Shown here piece after piece: positions 7,499 through 15,550 of a stretch of 36,426 nucleotides of DNA. Both the position numbers and the translations under genes were made by a program. The DNA is from Candidatus Zhuqueibacterota bacterium (GTDB lineage Bacteria; Zhuqueibacterota; Zhuqueibacteria; Residuimicrobiales; JAFGEC01): the NCBI GenBank assembly GCA_016931775.1, contig JAFGEC010000585.1:1-36426 (forward strand), written 5' to 3'. Under the pieces are notes generated by a model. The model saw nothing but the letters and a program-made list of their open reading frames with translations, was not told where the DNA came from and did no database searches. Numbering within the stretch: the first letter of the stretch is position 1; each line of letters begins with the position of its first letter.

Positions 7499-9319
7499 GT
7501 GATTATTCTAGGCATATCGGCTTTTTATCATGACAGCGCTGCGGCGCTGATTAAAGATGGTGATATCGTTGCTGCGGCGCAGGAAGAAAGGTTTACACGA
7601 AAAAAACATGATTTTCGTTTTCCCAACCACGCTATCGATTATTGTCTGCGGGAGGGCGGCTTAAAAGCCTCACAGCTCGATTACGTCGTATTTTACGATA
7701 AACCGTTTTTAAAATTTGAAAGGATTCTGGATACATATCTTCAATATGCTCCGGTGGGAATTTTTTCGTTTCTAAAAGCCATTCCTTTATGGATTAAACA
7801 AAAGTTATGGATGAAATCACTCATTGCTGATGAATTAAAAGGTTATGAGGGAGATATATTATTCCCCGAGCATCATTTGTCACACGCCGCATCGGCGTTT
7901 TATCCGTCACCTTTTATGGAAGCCGCTATCATCACCACAGATGGTGTGGGTGAATGGACGACGACGAGTATCGGTGTGGGAAACGGAAACAAGATTAATA
8001 TATTAAAAGAGATACATTTTCCCCATTCGCTGGGCATGTTGTATTCCGCCTTTACATACTATACCGGATTTAAAGTCAATTCCGCAGAATACAAGGTCAT
8101 GGGACTGGCACCTTACGGAGAACCAAGGTACGTTCAAAAGATATTGGATCATTTAATCGACATCAAAGAGGATGGTTCCTTCCGGTTAAACATGCATTAT
8201 TTTAATTATGCCGCCGGATTGACCATGACCAATAATAGATTTGCCGAATTATTCGGAGGACCCGCCCGTAAGCCCGAGACATTGTTAACGCAAAAAGAAA
8301 TGGATTTAGCACGATCGGTACAGGAAGTGACGGAAATGGTTATTTTGCGCATGGCAAGGTTTGCACGTCAATTGGTATCGAAAAAGAATTTGTGCCTGGC
8401 CGGTGGTGTGGCCTTGAATTGTGTGGCAAACGGAAAAATCTTGCGTGAAGGTATATTTGAAAATTTATGGATTCAACCGGCGGCAGGTGATGCGGGAGGT
8501 GCCCTTGGTGCGGCGTTGGCGGTCTGGTATGATCATCTGAATAACCAGCGGCAGGCAAATGATGTGGATGACTTTCAGAAAGGATCTTTTTTAGGCCCTC
8601 ATTATGAAAGTCATGACATTTTGCAATTTCTTGAAAACCACAAATTACCCTATAAAAAACTTACTCGAGAAGAGCTGCCCAAAGTTGCGGCCAAATTATT
8701 GACGGAAGAAAATGTCATCGGCTGGTTTCAAGGCCGCATGGAATTCGGTCCCAGGGCTTTAGGCGCTCGAAGTATTATTGGTGATGCCCGATCACCCCGG
8801 ATGCAGAAAAAAATGAATTTAAAAATTAAATTTAGAGAATCATTCCGTCCGTTTGCGCCATCCGTCCTCGATGACCAGGTGTCGAATTTTTTTGAATTTG
8901 AAGGTCAAAGTCCGTATATGCTGATGGTTGCAGATGTAAAAAAAGAAATCCGCCGGCAAATGACCCCGGAAGAAAAGCAATTATTCGGCATCGACAAGCT
9001 AAATGTCAAACGTTCGGAAATCCCGGCCGTTACGCACGTGGATTATTCAGCACGATTGCAGACCGTGCATAAACAAACCAATCCGCTCTATTATGATATG
9101 ATCAAAGCGTTTTACGACCTGAGTGGGTGTCCGGTTATTGTCAATACATCATTTAACGTGCGAGGCGAACCCATCGTTTGTAAGCCAATTGATGCTTATA
9201 AATGTTTTATGCGGACGGAGATAGATTATCTTTTTCTGGGTGATTTTTTATTGGATAAGTCGAATCAACCGGAATTCGTCGATGAAATCAACTGGCAGGA
9301 AAAATTTGAACTGGACTAA
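7499..9319 (+). CDS. Carbamoyltransferase, NodU/CmcH family
   Basis: A 606 aa O- or N-carbamoyltransferase that uses carbamoyl phosphate through a carbamoyl-AMP intermediate. The N-terminal Kae1-like domain begins 'ILGISAFYHDSAAALI' and 'AAAQEERFTRKKHDFRFP'. The metal-binding His pair is in 'HHLSHAA' (His125/His126 and His129). The C-terminal YrdC-like domain has the hallmark 'GRMEFGPRALGARSI' (415-421) and 'PVIVNTSFNVRGEPIV'. The start is GTG 7499 behind AGGAAAG (7484-7490). The next two genes encode an SxtJ-like and a DUF5989 protein; this trio is a recurring genome neighbourhood whose product is not established. The acceptor could be a sugar, lipid or secondary metabolite. Confidence 0.93.
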   Translation: MIILGISAFYHDSAAALIKDGDIVAAAQEERFTRKKHDFRFPNHAIDYCLREGGLKASQLDYVVFYDKPFLKFERILDTYLQYAPVGIFSFLKAIPLWIKQKLWMKSLIADELKGYEGDILFPEHHLSHAASAFYPSPFMEAAIITTDGVGEWTTTSIGVGNGNKINILKEIHFPHSLGMLYSAFTYYTGFKVNSAEYKVMGLAPYGEPRYVQKILDHLIDIKEDGSFRLNMHYFNYAAGLTMTNNRFAELFGGPARKPETLLTQKEMDLARSVQEVTEMVILRMARFARQLVSKKNLCLAGGVALNCVANGKILREGIFENLWIQPAAGDAGGALGAALAVWYDHLNNQRQANDVDDFQKGSFLGPHYESHDILQFLENHKLPYKKLTREELPKVAAKLLTEENVIGWFQGRMEFGPRALGARSIIGDARSPRMQKKMNLKIKFRESFRPFAPSVLDDQVSNFFEFEGQSPYMLMVADVKKEIRRQMTPEEKQLFGIDKLNVKRSEIPAVTHVDYSARLQTVHKQTNPLYYDMIKAFYDLSGCPVIVNTSFNVRGEPIVCKPIDAYKCFMRTEIDYLFLGDFLLDKSNQPEFVDEINWQEKFELD

Positions 9320-9327
9320 GAGAGGAC

Positions 9328-9726
9328 ATGGATAAATCCAAATTTACAGATAAAAAAGAATGGAGAAAATTTGGCTATGGCGTCGCCGTCATTCTTGCGC
9401 TGATTGCGACGGTTCAGCTCCTAACCGGAAAAACTCTTTTCCCTTATTTTTATATAACAGCGGCCGTCTTTTCGGTTTGTGCGCTACTTTTGCCCATTGT
9501 TTTGAAACCGATATACATTCTGTTTTCCTACTTGGGGCTGATTTTGGGATGGATCATGACGCGCGTCATCCTGACCGTCATGTTTTACCTTGTATTTACC
9601 CTGATCGGTTTTACTGTGCGGTTGTTCCAGAAACAGGTGCTGGATATAAAGTTGCAAAAAAACAGCCCCAGTTACTGGATTGACCGTAAAGAGGATCAAA
9701 AGATAAATTTCGAAAATCAATTTTAA
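9328..9726 (+). CDS. SxtJ-like membrane protein
   Basis: A 132 aa integral membrane protein with an N-terminal charged segment, two hydrophobic hairpin-forming stretches (about residues 17-55 and 58-98) and a polar tail. The segment 'YILFSYLGLILGWIMTRVIL', followed by 'VFTLIGFTVRLFQKQVLD' and 'SPSYWIDRKE', matches the pattern of the SxtJ family, named after a gene of unknown function in saxitoxin clusters. Its place directly after a carbamoyltransferase (8-base gap) agrees with that assignment. ATG 9328 follows a GAGAGGAC SD-like run. The biochemical role is unknown; it may tether or position the carbamoyltransferase at the membrane (inference). Confidence 0.8.
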   Translation: MDKSKFTDKKEWRKFGYGVAVILALIATVQLLTGKTLFPYFYITAAVFSVCALLLPIVLKPIYILFSYLGLILGWIMTRVILTVMFYLVFTLIGFTVRLFQKQVLDIKLQKNSPSYWIDRKEDQKINFENQF

Positions 9727-9766
9727 AAAATAGTATTATTGTTGTGGGATTTTTTTCGGAGGTTAT

Positions 9767-9928
9767 ATGGCAAGCAAGTTGTCTATTTTAGTAGAATTTT
9801 GGGTGTTTCTCAAGGTTCGTAAAAAGTGGTGGCTTACACCGATAGTCGTGCTGTTGGTATTATTTGGTGCGCTCATTGTTTTCACGCAGGGATCGGCTCT
9901 GGCACCATTTATATATGCCCTGTTTTAA
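9767..9928 (+). CDS. DUF5989-like 53 aa membrane protein
   Basis: A short gene, read directly: ATG 9767 to TAA 9926-9928, preceded by GGAGG at 9758-9762. The product has a basic-aromatic segment 'EFWVFLKVRKKWWLTP', one transmembrane helix (about residues 24-39) and a tail 'TQGSALAPFIYALF'. That tail and the 'KKWW..P' block are typical of the DUF5989 family, found after carbamoyltransferase and SxtJ genes. It lies 40 bases after the SxtJ-like gene. Any open frame drawn across this stretch from 9826 belongs to the HD gene's frame and should not be used as the HD start. Function unknown; a small subunit of a membrane carbamoylation complex is an inference. Confidence 0.85.
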   Translation: MASKLSILVEFWVFLKVRKKWWLTPIVVLLVLFGALIVFTQGSALAPFIYALF

Positions 9929-9940
9929 AAAAACGACAAG

Positions 9941-9946
9941 AGGAGG
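9941..9946 (+). promoter_or_regulatory. Shine-Dalgarno site placing the HD-protein start
   Basis: AGGAGG is followed after 8 bases by GTG 9955 and after 11 bases by ATG 9958. This rejects the longer in-frame start at 9826, which would overlap the DUF5989 gene and has no SD. Confidence 0.75.
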
Positions 9947-9954
9947 AAAAGATC

Positions 9955-10503
9955 GTGATGTCACGTCAACAGGCTTTTGACCTGACCCGGCCACGATTCA
10001 AAAACAAAAATCTTTTTAAACATGTTTTAGCTGTCGAAGCAGTCATGAAGGAACTGGCTATCGTATTAAAACAACCCGTAGATCTATGGGGTTTGACCGG
10101 ATTGCTTCATGATTTTGATTATGAGGAAACTGCACAAATCCCTGAACGTCATACACTGGTTACAGCAGAATTATTAAAGGATTACGACGTTCCTATGGAA
10201 GTGATTCATGCGATCAAGTGTCACAACAACATGGCGGAGAAAAAAAGTTTATTGGATAAGGCTTTATACGCCGCTGATCCTGTTACAGGATTGATTGTTG
10301 CCGCGACATTGATGCATCCGGATAAAAAATTGAATTCTGTAGACACTGAATTTGTTATGCGGCGGTTTAAGGAAAAAAGTTTTGCACGTGGTGCAAACCG
10401 TGAACAGATTCTGACCTGTTCAACATTAGATCTGGAAATAGAAACTTTTATCGGCCATTCAATTTCAGCCATGCAAAAGATCAGCGATGACCTGGGTTTA
10501 TAA
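9955..10503 (+). CDS. HD domain protein (HDIG type)
   Basis: A 182 aa (GTG start) or 181 aa (ATG 9958) soluble protein made almost entirely of one HD phosphohydrolase domain. The metal-binding pattern is 'FKHVLAVEAVM' (first His), 'GLLHDFDYEET' (HD pair), 'ERHTLVTAELL' and 'KCHNNMAEKK', then the Asp in 'ALYAADPVTGLI'. This is the HDIG layout seen in small uncharacterised bacterial hydrolases. The substrate is not predictable; relatives act on nucleotides or phosphoesters. The C-terminal part (from about 'FVMRRFKEKSFARGANRE') is typical of the same subgroup. It follows DUF5989 by 26 bases and its end overlaps the next gene by 17 bases, suggesting one transcript. Confidence 0.82.
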   Translation: MMSRQQAFDLTRPRFKNKNLFKHVLAVEAVMKELAIVLKQPVDLWGLTGLLHDFDYEETAQIPERHTLVTAELLKDYDVPMEVIHAIKCHNNMAEKKSLLDKALYAADPVTGLIVAATLMHPDKKLNSVDTEFVMRRFKEKSFARGANREQILTCSTLDLEIETFIGHSISAMQKISDDLGL

Positions 10504-10879
10504 AATACTTTTTGTTGCAACTTTGGTCTACCTCTCACCGGCAAAAGCATTGGAGACAGCCAAACCGGATACCCTTCGGTTAAAATCGCGATTTTGGGTA
10601 CAGGATAAATGGATCGGCAAAGACAAGGGTGATCATTTTGTAGCCAGTGCGGTTTTGGTGGGTTTTGGATATTACGCAGCTCGAAAGGAGTTGAAAATTC
10701 AAAATTCTAAAACTTTTGCCGTTGGTTTTTCATTGAGTTTTGGTGTTTTGAAGGAAATATTCGATGGAACAGCCCGAAGAGGCCGACCGAGTTATAAAGA
10801 TTTGGCATGGGATATTGCCGGAATCGGGCTGGGATATTTGATTGTTAATATTAACGAAAATCAGAGAATTTATGAATAA
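10487..10879 (+). CDS. YfiM/DUF2279-like exported or membrane protein
   Basis: A 130 aa protein with an N-terminal signal peptide (about residues 5-21). The core pattern is 'KDKGDHFVASAVLVG' near residue 45, 'GVLKEIFDGTARRG' near 85 and 'PSYKDLAWDIAGIGLGYLI' toward the end. The Asp/His/Ser, Lys-Glu-x-x-Asp and Lys-Asp-Leu-x-x-Asp positions match the YfiM/DUF2279 group of small periplasmic or lipoprotein-like proteins of unknown function. The acidic and His residues could form a metal or hydrolase site, which is only a guess. ATG 10487 overlaps the HD gene by 17 bases, and its 3' end overlaps purF by 8 bases. Confidence 0.72.
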   Translation: MTWVYKILFVATLVYLSPAKALETAKPDTLRLKSRFWVQDKWIGKDKGDHFVASAVLVGFGYYAARKELKIQNSKTFAVGFSLSFGVLKEIFDGTARRGRPSYKDLAWDIAGIGLGYLIVNINENQRIYE

Positions 10880-12296
10880 CTTTGATAAACCTCGTTCGAA
10901 TTGTGGTATTGTAGGAATCTACGGAAATTCAGATGCCGCACGTCTGGCATACCTCGGATTGTATGCTCTGCAACATCGGGGGCAGGAAAGTGCCGGGATT
11001 GTAAGTTCGGATGGTGAACAATTTTATCGGCGTCTGGGTCCCGGACTTGTTTCCGAGGTGTTTCCAAATGATGATGTGTTGCAAAAACTGGAGGGGCATA
11101 TTGCCGTTGCCCATAATCGGTATTCTACGACTGGAGGTACCCTAAAACAGAATATTCAACCCTTACTGGTGAATCTAAAAAGTGGGCCGTTTGCTATCAG
11201 TCATAACGGAAATTTGACAAATTCGGGTGAACTTCGTGAATCTCTTGTTGATGACGGTGCTTTGTTTCAAACAACGACTGATACGGAAGTTATTTGTCAT
11301 CTCATTGCCAGGTCGCGTGAAAACGAATTACACGATAAAATTAATGGGGCCTTACGAGAGGTAAAGGGCGCTTATTCCCTGGTCATGATGTCCGGCGACC
11401 GGTTATTCGCTGCACGGGATCCGCATGGGGTCCGACCTTTGAATATCGGATTTAGTGATAATACATTTTTTGTGGTTTCGGAAACATGCGCTCTCGATCT
11501 TGTCCGTGCGGAAAGCATTCGGGATGTTGAGCCCGGAGAACTGGTGGAGATCAGCAAAGAGGGAATAAAGTCGTGGAAATTTGCAAGTGGACAGAAACGC
11601 TTCGCATGTATTTTTGAGTACATTTATTTTGCAAGACCTGACAGTCGAGTTTTTAATGAGAATGTAGATAAAGTCAGAAGAAAATTGGGTAAAATCCTGG
11701 CACAAGAAAGCCCTGCCGAAGCGGATATCGTCATATCCGTTCCCGATTCAAGTAATACTGCTGCCATCGGGTACTCACGGAGATCAGGCATTAAAATTGA
11801 GCTGGGATTGATTCGTAATCATTATGTGGGGCGGACATTTATCCAACCGAAGCAGGATTTTCGCGATTTTGCCGTACGAGTCAAGTTCAACACGGTAAAA
11901 GGTGTGTTGAAAGACCGGCGTGTTGTCGTTGTCGAAGATTCTATCGTCCGCGCGACAACCTTACGTCAGCTTGTGTCACTCATCAAACAGAGTGGGGCCA
12001 AAGAGGTGCACGTGCGCGTCAGTTCTCCTCCTATTATCTCCCCCTGTTACTATGGAATGGATTTCCCCAGAAAAGAGGAGTTGGTTGCACATCGGCTCAA
12101 GGTCGCTGAAATTGAAAAATATATAAAATGTGATAGCCTTGCTTATTTGTCCGAACAAGGATTACTCGATGCCGTTTCTTTTGACGAAGGGGGGTACTGT
12201 ACCGCGTGTTTTACGGGCGAATATCCTATCGCCATCGAGCATAAAATCGGTAAATTTCAGCATGAGAAAAATAATTTGAACGATGACCAAGAGTAA
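10872..12296 (+). CDS. purF: Amidophosphoribosyltransferase
   Basis: PurF makes phosphoribosylamine from PRPP and glutamine, the first committed purine step. From ATG 10872 the protein is 474 aa. The N-terminal glutaminase nucleophile is Cys11 after a 10-residue propeptide, which must be cleaved; this resembles the Bacillus subtilis type. Other marks are 'HRGQESAGI', 'HNRYSTTGG' and 'SHNGNLTN', and the PRPP loop 'VVVVEDSIVRATTLRQ'. Cys246, Cys392, Cys443 and Cys446 fit the four ligands of the [4Fe-4S] cluster of the oxygen-sensitive PurF subgroup. An in-frame TTG at 10842 exists, but ATG 10872 gives the proper propeptide. It overlaps the upstream gene by 8 bases. Confidence 0.96.
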   Translation: MNNFDKPRSNCGIVGIYGNSDAARLAYLGLYALQHRGQESAGIVSSDGEQFYRRLGPGLVSEVFPNDDVLQKLEGHIAVAHNRYSTTGGTLKQNIQPLLVNLKSGPFAISHNGNLTNSGELRESLVDDGALFQTTTDTEVICHLIARSRENELHDKINGALREVKGAYSLVMMSGDRLFAARDPHGVRPLNIGFSDNTFFVVSETCALDLVRAESIRDVEPGELVEISKEGIKSWKFASGQKRFACIFEYIYFARPDSRVFNENVDKVRRKLGKILAQESPAEADIVISVPDSSNTAAIGYSRRSGIKIELGLIRNHYVGRTFIQPKQDFRDFAVRVKFNTVKGVLKDRRVVVVEDSIVRATTLRQLVSLIKQSGAKEVHVRVSSPPIISPCYYGMDFPRKEELVAHRLKVAEIEKYIKCDSLAYLSEQGLLDAVSFDEGGYCTACFTGEYPIAIEHKIGKFQHEKNNLNDDQE

Positions 12297-12319
12297 ATCA
12301 AGGCGGATTTTATATAGAT

Positions 12320-13267
12320 ATGAAAGCGAAATGGTTTGATTTTTTCTTTGTATTAAGGCCGACCTTGTTTTTCCCTGTTTGGACATTCGCACTGGCCGGA
12401 TACTGGACCCAATCCCGATACGGCATCAATACGTTTTATGCTCATGGATTCTTTGATATTGGATCCATCGATTTTACACTTTGGTGTTCCATATTTTTAT
12501 TTACTCTCGTTATGGGCAGTGTTTATCTCATCAATCAAATTGAAGATGTGGAGAGCGACCGTTTAAACAACAAATTATATCTGATTGCAAACGGAGATAT
12601 ATCAATACGTCAAGCTTATTGGGAAACCGCTTTGTTGCTTGCGGTTGCCGTCGTGTTGACGGCCTTAAAGAGATGGGATCTGGCAGCGATTATGATTGTG
12701 GCATTTGTCGTATTGGGATGGCTCTACAGTTGCCGGCCTTTTGCTCTGAAGAATCACCCGATCGGTAGTATTGTTATCAATCTGAGTGGAGGTTATATTG
12801 TATTCGGTTTCGGGTGGATGATTGCTGGAGGTTTTTCCCCACGCATTTTTTTTTATGCCACGCCTTACGCATTGGGATTGCTCGCTGTGTATTTTTTTAC
12901 AACGATACCGGATATTCCCGGAGATGGGAGGGTGAAAAAAATAACCCCGGCTGTAAAATGGGGGAAAAATGCCGCGATACATTTTGGGCTTGGGGCTGAA
13001 GTCCTTGCGATTTTCTTCGCATTCTTATCCAGAGATCTTGTCATATTACTGCCGACAGTGGCCATGTTGCCATTTTTTATAAAAACAGCCGTATCAAAAT
13101 CCGTAAAGGATGTTCTGAGAACCAATAAATATGCAGTTCTTTTTCTGTCGCTGGCTATTTGTTACAAGTTTTATTTGTACTTTGCATTAATTCTTATTGT
13201 ATTTATTTTTTCAAAGTGGTATTATAAGAAACGGTTCGATCTTGTTTATCCGAGTTTCAAGACCTAG
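12320..13267 (+). CDS. UbiA superfamily prenyltransferase
   Basis: A 315 aa inner-membrane enzyme with about eight or nine helices. The first aspartate motif is 'NQIEDVESDRLNNK' (72-80 for N-Q-x-x-D-x-x-x-D), followed by 'IANGDIS'. The second is 'PDIPGDGRVKKIT' with Asp198 and Asp202. These bind the prenyl-diphosphate magnesium complex. Members join prenyl chains to quinone precursors, porphyrins or geranylgeranylglyceryl phosphate. The first motif has Asn-Gln where many have Asn-Asp. The next two genes are a ferredoxin and a geranylgeranyl-reductase-like flavoprotein, so the product may be an isoprenoid whose double bonds are then reduced. Acceptor and chain length are unknown. ATG 12320 lies 23 bases after purF. 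Confidence 0.85.
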   Translation: MKAKWFDFFFVLRPTLFFPVWTFALAGYWTQSRYGINTFYAHGFFDIGSIDFTLWCSIFLFTLVMGSVYLINQIEDVESDRLNNKLYLIANGDISIRQAYWETALLLAVAVVLTALKRWDLAAIMIVAFVVLGWLYSCRPFALKNHPIGSIVINLSGGYIVFGFGWMIAGGFSPRIFFYATPYALGLLAVYFFTTIPDIPGDGRVKKITPAVKWGKNAAIHFGLGAEVLAIFFAFLSRDLVILLPTVAMLPFFIKTAVSKSVKDVLRTNKYAVLFLSLAICYKFYLYFALILIVFIFSKWYYKKRFDLVYPSFKT

Positions 13268-13291
13268 GTGGAAATGGAGAAAGGCAAAGGT

Positions 13292-13465
13292 ATGATTAGA
13301 TACATAAGAAAAAAGTGTGATTTTTGTGGCACCTGTGTTGCAGTGTGTCCGCACGATGCAATAGAGTTGGCGGAAAATGATTTATTGATTTTGGAACGGT
13401 GTACGGTATGCAAAAAATGCGTTTATGTTTGTCCACTTCAGGCATTGGAGGTGGATGATGAATAA
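13292..13465 (+). CDS. 2[4Fe-4S] ferredoxin
   Basis: A 57 aa protein with two complete cluster motifs: Cys9, 12, 15 and 19 ('CDFCGTCVAVCP') and Cys37, 40, 43 and 47 ('CTVCKKCVYVCP'). Each is the classical CxxCxxCxxxCP. It is a low-potential soluble electron carrier. I chose ATG 13292, preceded by GGAG (13276-13279) and AAAGG; in-frame starts at GTG 13268 and ATG 13274 would only add a charged tail of 6-8 residues. It sits between the UbiA gene and the reductase gene, overlapping the latter by 8 bases. It is therefore a natural electron donor for that flavoprotein, as ferredoxin is for archaeal geranylgeranyl reductases. Confidence 0.93.
   Translation: MIRYIRKKCDFCGTCVAVCPHDAIELAENDLLILERCTVCKKCVYVCPLQALEVDDE
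13447..13451 (+). promoter_or_regulatory. Shine-Dalgarno site for the reductase gene
   Basis: GGAGG inside the ferredoxin coding end lies 6 bases before ATG 13458 and 3 before ATG 13455. The spacing favours ATG 13458 and argues against the longer frame from 13425. Confidence 0.7.
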
Positions 13466-14624
13466 TAGATATGATGTTGTCGTTGTTGGTGCCGGACCGG
13501 CCGGGTCAACTTCCGCACGGTTTGCCGCACAATCAGGAGCTTCCGTATTATTACTGGAAAAGGATCGCGAAATCGGTATACCGGTCCGTTGCGCAGAAGG
13601 AGTCGGTGAAAAAGGACTCAAGACGGTGGTGGATATTCGTCCGCACTGGATAAAACAGAAAATTGTCGGCGTTATTTTTCATTCTCCCTCAGGCAAAGTT
13701 GTAAAAGTGCAAAGCAAAGAAATCGGCTATGTGCTTGACAGAAAAATTTTCGATTACGAGCTTGCGCAAATTGCCGCAGAACAGGGCGCACATGTTGCCA
13801 CCAAGGCAAATGTTCTTGGTTTGTTAAAAAAGGAACGGGTATGCGGGGTTGTTGTAGATTTTTTGGGTGAGAGGAAGGAAATAGCCGCAGATATTGTCAT
13901 CGGAGCGGACGGCATTGAATCCCGTGTTGGACGCTGGGCGGGAATAAAGACTCATGTAGCACTTTACGACATTGAAACCTGTGCACAGGTTACGGCAATG
14001 AATATACCGTTGGAATCTGATTATTGCCACTTTTTTTTCGGTAAAGAGATCGCTCCGGGTGGTTATCTTTGGGTGTTTCCAAAAGGCAATGGCTTAGCCA
14101 ATGTTGGGCTTGGGATTTCCGGTGAATTTTCGAAAACCAAACCTGCTATTCGATATCTTGAAGAATTTTTATCGACACATTTCCCGGCTGTTGCCGTTTT
14201 AACCACTGTCGCCGGCGGTGTTACTTGTGCCCCGCCCTTGAAGACAATTGTCGAAGACGGACTATTACTGGTGGGAGATGCTGCACATCAAACCAATCCG
14301 GTTTCCGGCGGGGGGATTGTTAATGCCATGGTTGCTGCAAAGATTGCCGGCCGGATTGCCGGCCAGGCGATCAAAGAAAATAATGTGAGCAAAAAACGAT
14401 TAATGGAATACCCAAGACTTTGGGATGATGCAGAAGGTAAAAAACTTGGGATATTTTACAAACTGAAAAAATTTATCTATGATATGACGGATAATGACCT
14501 TGAAAAAACGGCCGATCTGTTACTTGGAATGCCAATGGAAAAAAGAACGCTTGTCAATATTTTTAAATCGGCAGTTGTAAAACAACCTTCATTGATCATT
14601 GATATTTTAAAAGTATTTACATGA
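13458..14624 (+). CDS. Geranylgeranyl reductase family FAD protein
   Basis: A 388 aa flavoprotein of the PHBH fold. The FAD-binding 'VVVGAGPAGSTSARFAA' starts at residue 8. 'IPVRCAEGVG' (Cys45) is a signature of geranylgeranyl reductases, and a second FAD motif 'LLVGDAAHQTNPVSGGGI' lies near residue 275. The family reduces isoprenoid double bonds in chlorophyll, menaquinone or archaeal lipids. The overlapping ferredoxin gene and the UbiA gene two places upstream support isoprenoid reduction in a pathway with a prenyl transfer step. The length fits the archaeal/bacterial subgroup rather than the longer plant ChlP. The exact substrate is not readable. The gene ends 17 bases before ftsY. Confidence 0.88.
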   Translation: MNNRYDVVVVGAGPAGSTSARFAAQSGASVLLLEKDREIGIPVRCAEGVGEKGLKTVVDIRPHWIKQKIVGVIFHSPSGKVVKVQSKEIGYVLDRKIFDYELAQIAAEQGAHVATKANVLGLLKKERVCGVVVDFLGERKEIAADIVIGADGIESRVGRWAGIKTHVALYDIETCAQVTAMNIPLESDYCHFFFGKEIAPGGYLWVFPKGNGLANVGLGISGEFSKTKPAIRYLEEFLSTHFPAVAVLTTVAGGVTCAPPLKTIVEDGLLLVGDAAHQTNPVSGGGIVNAMVAAKIAGRIAGQAIKENNVSKKRLMEYPRLWDDAEGKKLGIFYKLKKFIYDMTDNDLEKTADLLLGMPMEKRTLVNIFKSAVVKQPSLIIDILKVFT

Positions 14625-14641
14625 AAGACGGAATAAACTGA

Positions 14642-15550
14642 ATGGTTGCATTTTTTTCACGACTGTCTAAAGGATTATCGAAAACTCGTGACAGCTTTGT
14701 TGGGGGCATTAATAAAATTGTCAACAAAACCCGTAGCCTCGATGAGAATTTTTTCGAAGAACTGGAAGAAACTCTGATCCTGGGAGATATGGGAATTACG
14801 ACGGCGGAAACGATTGTACAAAGACTGCGGAAAAAAATTCGTGCGGAAGGCGTTGTTGATAAGGAAAGTGTAATAAAGCTCTTGAAAACTGAACTGATCG
14901 ATTTGATAACAATTCATGGGGAGAAAACAGTTCAAAAGAGACCATTCGTTATTAGTGTTGTGGGCGTAAACGGAACAGGTAAAACCACCACAATCGGAAA
15001 ACTGGCATATAAGTTTAAGAATGAAGGTCAAAGGGTTCTCGTTGCAGCAGCTGATACTTTTAGAGCGGCCGCCATCGACCAGATTGATATATGGGCCAAG
15101 CGGTCGGGAGCCGATATTGTTCACAATCAACCGGGTTCGGATCCCGCTTCTGTGGCATTTGACGCTTTAAAAGCAACACTTTCCCGAGATATGGATGTAC
15201 TGATTATCGATACGGCGGGACGTTTACATACAAAGAGCAATTTGATGGCCGAACTATGTAAAATTCATCGTGTTTTAGCACGGCAGGTGCCGGATGCTCC
15301 CCACCAGGTTCTTTTGGTTTTAGATGCAACAACCGGCCAAAACGGGATGGCGCAGGCTCGAAGTTTTACACTAGCCGTAAAAATTGATGGCATTGTACTG
15401 ACAAAAATCGATGGTACGGCAAAAGGGGGAATTATTTTCCCCCTTGTTCAAGAATTAAAGGTTCCCGTTCGATATATCGGTTATGGTGAACAGATCGACG
15501 ACCTGGATGTCTTTGATCCGAAAAATTTTGTCGAGGCACTGTTTACGTGA
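14642..15550 (+). CDS. ftsY: Signal recognition particle receptor FtsY
   Basis: FtsY docks SRP-bound ribosomes at the inner membrane through a GTP-dependent complex with Ffh. The 302 aa form consists of the N domain (about 1-95) and G domain; the long acidic A domain of E. coli is absent, which is normal outside enterobacteria. G-domain motifs are 'GVNGTGKTTTIGKLA' (P-loop from residue 108), 'AADTFRAAAIDQ', 'IDTAGRLHTKSNL' and 'LTKIDGTAKGG', with 'IGYGEQIDDLDVFDP' closing. ATG 14642 is well placed. The TGA stop is nested in the GTGA overlap with rimO, so the two are translationally coupled. Confidence 0.96.
   Translation: MVAFFSRLSKGLSKTRDSFVGGINKIVNKTRSLDENFFEELEETLILGDMGITTAETIVQRLRKKIRAEGVVDKESVIKLLKTELIDLITIHGEKTVQKRPFVISVVGVNGTGKTTTIGKLAYKFKNEGQRVLVAAADTFRAAAIDQIDIWAKRSGADIVHNQPGSDPASVAFDALKATLSRDMDVLIIDTAGRLHTKSNLMAELCKIHRVLARQVPDAPHQVLLVLDATTGQNGMAQARSFTLAVKIDGIVLTKIDGTAKGGIIFPLVQELKVPVRYIGYGEQIDDLDVFDPKNFVEALFT

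Noticed and set aside
9826..9954. Upstream extension of the HD protein to the codon at 9826
   Set aside because: It lies inside the DUF5989 gene, has no SD, and the strong AGGAGG at 9941-9946 points to 9955/9958.
14675..15130. Long minus-strand open frame opposite ftsY
   Set aside because: It is the shadow of a clearly conserved gene and has no recognisable domain or SD; the same holds for the other antisense frames over 100 codons, at 20591-21064, 29358-29783, 34546-35052 and 35351-35851.
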